From: Siphonodentalium dalli
Lineage: Eukaryota > Mollusca > Scaphopoda > Gadilida > Siphonodentaliidae
Direction of reading: 5' to 3'
Assembly: GCA_032622095.1 (NCBI GenBank)
Contig: CP136067.1
Coordinates: forward strand, 59,377,899 to 59,441,898
DNA length: 64,000 nt
The position numbers and the translations under genes are program-made. This document shows, one piece after another, positions 58,501 through 64,000 of this stretch (position 1 is the first letter of the stretch; each line of letters starts with the position of its first letter). The notes beneath the pieces were generated by a model. It made no database searches. It was not told the origin of the DNA and worked only from the letters and a program-made list of their open reading frames with translations.

Positions 58501-60065
58501 AGAACATGAACAAGGTGGACGAGGATAGAAAAGTGTGTGTTCTCAATCACCTTGGTTTCATGCAGTTACTATCACAGGAGCGATGTAACGCCCGGAACAT
58601 GTGCATAGATGCTCAGATCCTGTCAATTCTCAATCAAAGAGAAGCGAGGTGAATATACACTTGATTTTTCCATTGATGTCATGGGTGGTCATTGGGTTAA
58701 AAATTACTCAGGTATATATGCCTGATTATAATCTGTCTATCATTATGCCCTCACTATTCGGAAAAAATGGGGGGGGGTATACAGTATTGACTGTGTCCGT
58801 CTGTGTCCGTCCGTCCGTCCGGGCACATATCTCAGCCTTTGGTTATGAAATTTGTTATGGAGGTTCACCATCATGACTGCTTTCAAAAGAGGGGCAAATG
58901 ATGTTCACATTTTCTATTCTAGAGTCACATTTGATGTGATCGGAATAACCAATAGCCAAAATTTTTAAATGTTTTGAAAATTAACAGGCATGCTTGGAAG
59001 TTGGGATACCTCTAGATGGGAGCTGTCAAATTTGAGCTATTTTAGATGAACATCTTTGATTTTATTCTTTGAATGACTAAATCCTTTGGCACACCCTACT
59101 GCATGCCACATCCCTCATCCGATCATCACCAAACTTCATATGGATCTTCGTGTAGAGGGGGGACCTCTCAATGGGAACTGTCAAATTTTTCTGAATTCCA
59201 TTTAAAAACATTGCCGTGACAGCCATTTTTTTTTTAACTCTTTACATGGTGATTTGAACATGGCATTGTAATCAATCGGATTGCATGTTACAACCAGATA
59301 TGGGAACAAAAATAATGAAAGTGTTAATGACAGTGTGGAGAGGGGATAATGTCACACATTACAGTCAATGGACTGATAAGGAATGTGGAAAGTTTAAATG
59401 TTTAAGTTATACCAGTGGTCAACCCGAAGTTTGGGATCAATTGGATAAAAAATGTTGGCTGTAAAGCATGCTGAAATATTTAGTGATTCAAAGAGTAAAG
59501 TTGGCCTCTGGCAGCCATGGCCCATGTTTTTAATCGAATATTGTACAAATTTTATGGCTCCCATCTATAAGTGATACATCAGGATTACATGAATGACCTT
59601 TGCACTTGCAATTTTGACCAACTGTGAGTTTGTTTTAATTTTTAATTCTAGTCTTATTGCCCATTTCGACCAGAGTTGTGGTATATACATGTAGATGAAA
59701 TAGCCAGTTGGGTCTGCTATACAGAACCTTGCAGTGCTCTTGTGATTACTCTTTATTTAGGCTTGAAATTGGAATTGTAGAAAATAGTGATATGCAGTTA
59801 TATAATGACTCTGTCAGTTTGGTATATATGTACCTGCTGCATTGCACATCAGTGTTTTACATGTTTTTGGTGGGTGCATGAATATGGAACCCAATTTTCC
59901 AAACTCGAAGCCATGTGAAACTTGAGCTATTTCTCCAATTTATCTATACTCTATTTCTTGCTCTTCAGGGAGGAAAGGACTCTAGAACATCAAGAGGCCA
60001 GGCCAGTAAATTTAGTGCTACTTGGGAAGGGTAATCTCACCACCCGACTCATCGAAGAAATTAGA
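43161..60065 (+). CDS. ARHGAP35: p190 RhoGAP (ARHGAP35/ARHGAP5 family), first six coding exons, 3' end outside window
   Basis: p190 RhoGAPs are cytoplasmic proteins that stimulate GTP hydrolysis by Rho and so restrain actomyosin contractility downstream of adhesion and Src-type signalling. Exons 43161-43554, 50153-50825, 51268-51486, 57832-58125, 58496-58648 and 59969-60065 join without a stop into 610 codons, all with GT-AG introns. The protein starts with an N-terminal GTPase domain (P-loop [14 protein letters not shown], residues 16-29; [17 protein letters not shown]4 TKSD 193-196; G5 ETSA 222-225). The FF-domain block follows (about 262-550), then the first strand of pseudo-GTPase domain 1 ([19 protein letters not shown], about 591-609). 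The second pseudo-GTPase domain, middle region and arginine-finger RhoGAP domain should lie downstream. Mammals have two paralogues, ARHGAP35 and ARHGAP5; this looks like a pre-duplication orthologue, so the symbol is a family label. Confidence 0.93.
43735..44045 (+). repeat. Hairpin-led repeat with TCCG motif
   Basis: Imperfect hairpin TATGCTCCCGACCA / TGGTTCAGGGCATA (43740-43777), then ACCGTCCGTCC, then AACTTGTAACTCCAGTGTG and a related AACTTTTCATCTTGTAAATT phrase. Same plan as 44226 and 63081. Confidence 0.6.
44226..44940 (+). repeat. Hairpin-led repeat with long TCCG/TCTG microsatellite
   Basis: Perfect 13-bp arms CATTATGTGTACC (44232-44244) and GGTACACATAATG (44257-44269), then CCGTCCGTCTGTCCGTCTG-type microsatellite to 44355. 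Three diverged copies of a ~150-bp phrase with ATTTTTNATCNGATCATGTC and GGTATCGATCGGTTGATCGG follow. Ends at GAGTTATGGCC near 44930. Confidence 0.7.
45726..46113 (+). mobile_element. TTAA-type MITE, left-truncated
   Basis: Right end CGGATTGAGTACCTTTAA (TTAA 46114-46117). Inner blocks ATGCCGCTTCAGTTATCAGA and GAGTTATCCATCTTCATCTG match other copies. The terminal AGGTACTC on the left is missing. Confidence 0.65.
46118..47429. other. Intronic AT-rich stretch
   Basis: Nothing coding. One unit of the 44-bp repeat at 49935 occurs at about 46675-46722 (CATTTCTCAAGCAATGCTGT). Confidence 0.45.
47430..49880 (+). repeat. Duplicated ~400-bp AT-rich repeat, first copy carrying a nested transposon
   Basis: About 47560-47854 plus 49238-49300 is the interrupted copy; 49545-49880 is a second, uninterrupted copy. 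Shared text includes AAAATAGATGTAAATGTTAT, AAAAGGCAACACTGG and CGACATTTTGATATATAATT. The copies differ by scattered substitutions and small indels. Confidence 0.75.
47855..49233. mobile_element. 1379-bp DNA transposon nested in the duplicated repeat
   Basis: 24-bp inverted ends with one mismatch: GGGTGACTTCACGGGAAGTG on the left, and GGGTGATTTCACGGGAAGTG reverse complemented from the right. AATA flanks both sides (47851-47854, 49234-49237). The paralogous copy at 49840 is uninterrupted. No transposase frame is seen and I cannot assign a superfamily. Confidence 0.8.
49935..50035 (+). repeat. 44-bp direct repeat next to exon 2
   Basis: GCTGTAGAAGCCAGTAATAT starts at 49935 and 49979, and GCTGTAGAAG starts again at 50023. 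It ends about 120 bp before the exon 2 acceptor. Confidence 0.85.
50153..50825 (+). CDS. ARHGAP35: RhoGAP coding exon 2: GTPase C-terminal half and FF1
   Basis: 673 bp, completing residue 132 and encoding 133-355 plus two bases of 356. Contains [20 protein letters not shown], the G4 motif TKSDE (193-197), the G5 motif [10 protein letters not shown] (222-231) and the first FF-type helix block (about 262-325, with W288 and F294). Tyr303 in VHYLELFGT aligns with the tyrosine before LEGT in mammalian p190. Donor ACAG|GTAATT. Confidence 0.93.
50826..51267 (+). other. RhoGAP intron 2 (442 bp)
   Basis: Phase 2, acceptor CTGTTTCTTGTAG. Contains a (TA)n run at about 51151-51170. No other feature. Confidence 0.85.
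51268..51486 (+). CDS. ARHGAP35: RhoGAP coding exon 3: FF2 region
   Basis: 219 bp, residues 357-428 plus split codons on both sides. Short exon recognised by colinearity with mammalian p190: TWLSCQQHI near ETPWDATSHI, and [11 protein letters not shown] near ERIPFDLMDT. Donor CTTGA|GTGAGT. Other frames open through this segment are not used. Confidence 0.88.
51924..53470. other. Interior of the inverted-repeat element, left part
   Basis: No repeat or gene is evident. Frames of up to 116 codons (53177-53527) lack recognisable motifs. Confidence 0.4.
53471..53692 (+). repeat. 222-bp direct repeat, copy 1
   Basis: One base differs from 54415-54636 (A at 53479, G at 54423). Core phrases: TTCTGGGTGGGGAAGACTCG, CTCTTCCCCATGGTGCAGTG, CCCCTGGAATCGTAATACCT. 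Diverged members at 55140-55670. Confidence 0.9.
54415..54636 (+). repeat. 222-bp direct repeat, copy 2
   Basis: Offset of 944 bp from copy 1 and almost identical, so the duplication is recent or has been homogenised. Confidence 0.9.
54637..55139. other. GC-richer segment with possible coding remnant
   Basis: On + a short frame around 54950-55060 encodes an acidic stretch ([20 protein letters not shown]), with a consensus donor-like CTG|GTAAGT at 55023-55031. On - a 94-codon frame (54711-54995) contains [20 protein letters not shown]. Composition is less AT-rich than the surroundings. I do not recognise a family; it may be a remnant of a captured or transposon-encoded gene. Confidence 0.3.
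55140..55670 (+). repeat. Tandem ~172-181-bp module, three copies
   Basis: TTCTGGGTGGGGAAG-type starts at 55155, 55327 and 55508. Each copy carries CTTCCCCANGGTGCAGTGGC, CACATCTCCACA and GGAATCGTAATACCTTNGGG. Frames on both strands stay open through the copies but shift between them, so they are not a single coding sequence. Confidence 0.9.
55671..56513. other. Interior of the inverted-repeat element, right part; 15-base G run
   Basis: G tract at 56313-56327. Otherwise AT-rich with no coding signal. Confidence 0.5.
56514..56605. repeat. Head-to-head end junction / imperfect palindrome
   Basis: ATAGTTCAGTTGAGGGCTTC at one end and GGGAAGCCCGAAACTGAACT at the other are inverted, separated by an AT-rich spacer (AATATTTATAAATAATATT). 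The left half equals the reverse complement of 51750-51788; the right half equals the reverse complement of about 56816-56850. Confidence 0.75.
57832..58125 (+). CDS. ARHGAP35: RhoGAP coding exon 4: FF3 and start of FF4
   Basis: 294 bp, residues 430-526 plus split codons. Starts [20 protein letters not shown], matching the mammalian RRAFKENLETSPFITPG segment. [20 protein letters not shown] matches HQKQIIDRAKEEFQELLLEY. Donor CCAAG|GTGAG, phase 2. Confidence 0.93.
58126..58495 (+). other. RhoGAP intron 4 (370 bp)
   Basis: GT-AG intron, acceptor TTATTTTAACAG. No feature inside. Confidence 0.9.
58496..58648 (+). CDS. ARHGAP35: RhoGAP coding exon 5: end of FF4 and cysteine-containing linker
   Basis: 153 bp, residues 528-577 plus split codons. 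Encodes [20 protein letters not shown], then [18 protein letters not shown]. This is colinear with the mammalian LILKHIHFVY...CPSCPACVDAKIEHL segment. Some of the linker cysteines are kept but not all. Confidence 0.88.
58649..59968 (+). other. RhoGAP intron 5 (1.3 kb) with dispersed repeats
   Basis: Contains a hairpin-led/TCCG repeat at about 58740-58890 (GGGGGGGGTATACAG, CCGTCCGTCCGTCCGGGCAC) and two copies of the 29700 family. Copy one is reverse (about 58980-59260) and copy two is forward (about 59440-59600). Acceptor TCTTGCTCTTCAG. Confidence 0.8.
59969..60065 (+). CDS. ARHGAP35: RhoGAP coding exon 6: start of pseudo-GTPase domain 1
   Basis: 97 bp, residues 579-610. [19 protein letters not shown] aligns with mammalian NLVILGKDGLARELANEIR at the first strand and degenerate P-loop of pG1. 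No GK[ST] is present, as expected for the pseudo-GTPase. Donor AGA|GTATGT, phase 0. Confidence 0.9.
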
Positions 60066-60106
60066 GTATGTTAATCATTTATTTATTAAACGGATATATA
60101 TATACA

Positions 60107-61120
60107 TACTAGCAGGTTAGCCCGCCACTGGCGTGGTTCGTCTCATGGCTTTGTTCGAAAAAGCAATTGCAACAGCTTCCGAGACACGTATGCTGCACCT
60201 AGGTGTAAAATTTCGTTGAAATCCGCCAGTTTTACCCGATTTGACCTTGAATTGATCAATAGGCTTCAATATTCGACACGGCAATTGACCACCGTGGGCC
60301 ACGGACTGCCATAATAGTTGATAACATGTTCACATTCGGCGGATCGGGCACTGCGGTCAGTCAAAAAACATAAGCGCACGCTATAACTCCGGTATCACTA
60401 ACGTACGCGGCATCGGAAGGGTCAGGTTAACTTCCGCCTGGATCCACGTGGCGTGACGTAATTCACAACCACGTGTATTTACCTCGAAAGTGTTAAAATT
60501 GCGCGACCGCGACACACACAATGGCCCGATAATGGGCACACATTCCCTGGTATTTCCCAGAAGATATTCATGGGGAGGCTAGATATTGTTATCAACATGA
60601 CATATTTAAATTAATCCCGCTGTGCACCCCCATCACCAACGCGACGTAATTTTGGTACCATGTGTTGCGTTCTAAAAATAGGTCGATTGCAGTGGATTCG
60701 TAGAGATGAGTGCGACAGAGAATATTGTTTGATCGAAAGCATTTGATTTAATACGTCACAAGACTCGCCTTGATGCTCGCTAATAGATATTTATCCCTGC
60801 TAGGTGTTGGGAATGTCGTCACACAACCCGCTCATGTCTGGATACAGTCTTACACGCACACGCCCAGACAGACGTAAGAATCACATTACACACATACGCT
60901 CTTTATCAATGACACTGCGGATAGGAACGCTCTTTAACTATCAACGCGATTAACCCCGAAGTGCAGTTTTTTTGTGACTGAGAACGGGTGCTCTGAGCTT
61001 CTCCAAAACGCCGCGATGACCATTCCTGTGGGTTTTTACCCTTAGATGGGAAGTTTGAGCCCAATCGGTGCAGCCGTTTTCGAGTCTATAGAGGACACAT
61101 ATATTTATATATATACGTAG
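60107..61120 (+). repeat. Unclassified dispersed element starting TACTAGCAGG
   Basis: Begins TACTAGCAGGTTAGCCCGCC with a small hairpin (CCCGCCACTGGCGTGG). Ends near GTGCAGCCGTTTTCGAGTCT, then an ATATATTTATATATATA tail. The start resembles that of copy B at 29998. GC content is higher than in the flanking intron. No open frame; the class is not determined. Confidence 0.5.
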
Positions 61121-61757
61121 TTCTCAAAATATATCCATTGGAATGGTCTATTGTTCATCTGAAGGGGATTTCAGGAAAAATAAACTGACGATAGATAATA
61201 GCAACCACAGCACGCGTTTGTGCTTATACCTTAGGTGCAGTTGAATGATGACGTCATGTAATTTTTTCTATATTTTCTATAGCGATGAGCCAAATTCTGG
61301 TGGTGTGTATGTTTTTTTTGGTGAAATTGACACGTGACTTCCAGTTTAATAGTAACTGTCTGGAGATTGTTAAATTGTGGAATCGGCAGTGGACCAACAA
61401 GGCGAAAATAAAATTGTCAACTTCACAACTTCCGAAGAATTCCCATGTGATTAGGCATATTAGTTTCATTTAGACAGAATCGAGACAAGATTGTACAATC
61501 CATGACAATACTTATTATGTAGTCTCCACCGGGGCCTTTGCATGCTGTTACATAAATTATTCTTAGCATTATGTCACTGATAAAAGCAAATTTGAGGCAC
61601 AGCGTGTATACATGTAAATATGTCACTGTAAATATCATTATCCAAGAGTTATTGATAATGAACATAAGAGCAAAGTCAATCTATATTTCTGGGTGATGAT
61701 GATTTTACAGACCTTTATGATTGTTCACATATACTTACAATGAAGGTCTGGCTTTAA
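61121..61757. other. Intronic, no feature
   Basis: Two opposite-strand frames overlap at 61254-61473 without recognisable motifs. Confidence 0.4.
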
Positions 61758-62003
61758 CTCTTTCATGATTGAAGTTTACTGACATTTTGCAAAAACCCTG
61801 TGCCAATGCATTCTCTTATAAATGCGAAATGCTCATATAGAAAGAGAATAAAATGGCCTAACAATATTTAACTTGACCTTGTAAGCCAGTGAATTATCTT
61901 ATATATGCGAGGGAGGCCACCTATGAGAGACTAGTATATACAAGAGAATGCACTGCCAGTAGATCTTTAAAGCTGCACCAGCGCAGCTTCAGTCATGGAA
62001 GGG
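61758..62003. mobile_element. 246-bp TTAA-bordered MITE
   Basis: TTAA at 61754-61757 and 62004-62007. Inverted ends CTCTTTCATGATTGAAG and, reverse complemented from the right, CCCTTCCATGACTGAAG. A second inverted pair lies further in (GCATTCTCTTATA / TATACAAGAGAATGC). TTAA with C-rich ends fits a piggyBac-type mobiliser. The string at 11648 (TTTAACCCTTTCATGATGAG) resembles one end. Confidence 0.75.
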
Positions 62004-62007
62004 TTAA

Positions 62008-63080
62008 AATATAGTTTATTCCCTTCCTGTGTCTAAAGATTATCTAGACTAGTTCGGTCTTGAATTCAAGACACAAAAACTTGGGGAATGGCTTGCACAA
62101 ACATTTTAATGCAATCGTAATAATATCAAACAATGTTTTGCGGTAAATATTAATGGCAAACAATGCAGCACCTGCCAGAATTACTGTGTGATTTCTGGTG
62201 TCTAGGAGTCAAGGCAATATATATAGGCTAAATATTTATAGATACATACCTGCGAATATATTGAGGTTATCTGTTGTAGCTGATATCCCAACTGAATTAC
62301 AGTAATGCTTTGTATCAGCTATTTGGGAATCTTATTGACTAATTAGTGGTCTTGGGTCGTGTATGGATAATGTTTCTACATGTGACATCATGCACAGTTT
62401 ATGATATCATGTCATTTACATTTTTAAAGTGCAGAATCAGCAAAGTGACTACCTCTACTTCATAACTTCCAATGTGATAATGAACAATAATTTTTTTACT
62501 TATAAACATATATTATAAAGAATTTGTTTTTTTATATCAATTTGTGGGTTAGTTTAATGAAAACCAGTTGAGATGTCATGACATGTCATTTTGGTGTTTG
62601 TGACCCAGACTTCAGACAAGACTGTACATGGCATCTCCAGACAACTGATTTCACCTCTCTAGATTAGAACTATGCAGACACACTTAGATTACTTTAACGC
62701 TGGACAGCCAGTGAATTCATTAGTATAGGTCTATCTTAAATCAGATATATCCGTATGAACCCTTCTTTCCATTCAAATTGCTACTCAATGATCGGCCAAA
62801 ATTGGGTGGAACTGAGGATGGCGTGCTTAATTATCGGCTTAATTGCAGCGACATGTAGCATTCAATACAATACATTATTATATTTACATAGGCCTATATA
62901 ATGAATGGACGATGTCTAAACCATAGGTATATAAAAGTCTATTCGTATCCAAATGGTTTGCAATAATACAGGACAATTTGAGCATTAAACCTTGGGTTAT
63001 ATAGGATTTAGGTCATGACTATTTATATGATCATTCGGAAGGTTCTTTCCCTTACCATCATATTGGATTTGTTCTCTTTT
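62008..63080. other. Intronic, no feature
   Basis: AT-rich. No repeat, RNA or exon recognised. Confidence 0.45.
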
Positions 63081-63530
63081 TATGTTTACCAATAACATAG
63101 TATGGTAAACATAGTGTCGTTGTCCGGATTAACCACTCGTCGTTAGTCTGTCCTTCCGTCCGTCTGTCTGTCTGGTCATGGTGCGATAACTCAAATATTT
63201 TCTATCTGATCAGAACCAAATTTTGTATATTAATTTCTCAGCACAAAAGACAGATCGAGTTCGAATATGGGTTTGATCCGACTATTTTTAACTGAGTTAT
63301 GGCCCTTTTTTGAAAAAATATTCACTCTTAAAAAAAAAATTTAGATTGAATTCCTTGCTCAATTTACCCCCCCCCCCCCCAAATATATATATAAATAACA
63401 ATTTTTTTTTAAATAATTAAAAACTATTTTTTTTTTAAGTTAACAAAATTTTAAAAAATAACACCATTATAACTCTGCCAAGGGTACCCTGAGTCACCAC
63501 ACCAAATTTGTTTAAACCGGTCCAAAATCT
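63081..63530 (+). repeat. Hairpin-led repeat with TCCG/TCTG motif and poly-C tract
   Basis: Perfect 10-bp arms TATGTTTACC (63081-63090) and GGTAAACATA (63104-63113), then GTTGTCCGGATTAACCACTC, CCGTCCGTCTGTCTGTCTG, then CGAATATGGGTTTGATCCG and GAGTTATGGCC. A 14-base C run lies at 63367-63380 in the poly-A/T-rich tail. Confidence 0.7.
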
Positions 63531-64000
63531 TGTGTTATGTACTGGTAAATTTGTTTGGAGCGACATTAAATCCAATTCACCAATTGCATCCCATGCCTTT
63601 GGACTACTTAGCTATTGATAAGGCTATATTATTTTCTGATGTCTCTTATGCCAATGTGCAGATAATCTGATAAAGAAAGCTATGGTATCTAATTTAAAAT
63701 AAAGATTCAACAATACACATCACATGATATTAACAGTAGACTGGGACATCTGTGCTGCCTTGCACAGCTGAAGATATAACTCTACAGATGGTCTGAGGGC
63801 ATTATAAATGTTATTGGTTTAATAGAGATGTCAGCTTTCAACATAAACAATTCCTGTGATTTGTTGACAGCTCTGCTATATAATTGATATTAATGGGTTA
63901 GCAGTGAGGTGGCTTATCTTGATCTATATTGTTATATTCCATGTCCAGGTCACCATTCACATTTAACCCAAGGCTGTGGTGGTGCCGCATTACAGATCCT
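63531..64000. other. Intronic, no feature to window end
   Basis: AT-rich. The acceptor-like CCATGTCCAG at 63938-63947 is not followed by a usable frame. Confidence 0.4.

Larger units (their letters stand above)
60066..64000 (+). other. RhoGAP intron 6 (at least 3.9 kb, runs off window)
   Basis: No phase-0 exon matching the next p190 segment was found. The last 55 bases follow a CAG at 63945-63947, but that frame stops at TTTAACCC, so exon 7 is probably beyond 64000. Contains the features at 60107, 61758 and 63081. Confidence 0.7.

Noticed and set aside
63946-64000. RhoGAP exon 7 beginning after CAG at 63947
   Set aside because: Phase-0 reading hits TAA within six codons and other frames do not resemble the next p190 segment.
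1-64000. CRISPR array, rRNA, prokaryotic operon or plasmid features
   Set aside because: Intron-split metazoan gene, SINE and LINE content show eukaryotic nuclear DNA; tandem arrays lack spacer structure.

Overview
The window is animal nuclear DNA: AT-rich, with one clearly recognisable, widely spaced protein-coding gene and about 75-80% repeat-derived or featureless sequence. The gene is the 5' half of a p190 RhoGAP (ARHGAP35/ARHGAP5 family). Six consecutive coding exons on the + strand (43161-43554, 50153-50825, 51268-51486, 57832-58125, 58496-58648, 59969-60065) join in frame into 610 codons. They cover the N-terminal GTPase domain, the FF-domain block and the start of the first pseudo-GTPase domain. 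The middle region and the catalytic RhoGAP domain must lie beyond the right edge. In mammals this region is one giant exon, so the split structure points to an invertebrate. The repeat types (tandem-repeat-bearing Helitron-like elements, hairpin-led elements with TCCG/TCTG microsatellites, a tRNA-derived SINE, hAT and TTAA-type elements) fit a marine invertebrate, but I cannot name the phylum.

Layout. 1-1470: decayed 3' end of a LINE reverse-transcriptase gene. 2.5-5.5 kb: a degenerate ~146-bp repeat array and a dispersed element with an inverted partner at 30.0-32.8 kb. 5.8-8.5 kb: a ~42-bp minisatellite interrupted by a LINE 3' end. 10.1-12.1 kb: a ~21-bp satellite with a ~597-bp higher-order duplication and a strand switch near 11.65 kb. 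12.15-14.29 kb: four head-to-tail Helitron-like units carrying 122-bp tandem repeats. 15-40 kb: MITEs, hAT elements, a SINE, inverted repeats and nested insertions. 40.1-40.7 kb: an 11-copy, mostly 53-bp minisatellite. 41.3-42.5 kb: a hAT element with an 8-bp target duplication and a BED-finger remnant, less than 700 bp upstream of the RhoGAP start codon. 43.16 kb to the end: the RhoGAP gene, with introns full of repeats. Intron 1 carries a nested transposon with a paralogous empty site. Intron 3 carries a ~5.1-kb structure bounded by 149-bp inverted repeats that are identical as read here.

No rRNA gene, functional tRNA gene, CRISPR array or second cellular protein-coding gene could be supported. 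Nearly all other open frames are chance frames in repeats. All boundaries were read by eye; no alignment or database search was run.
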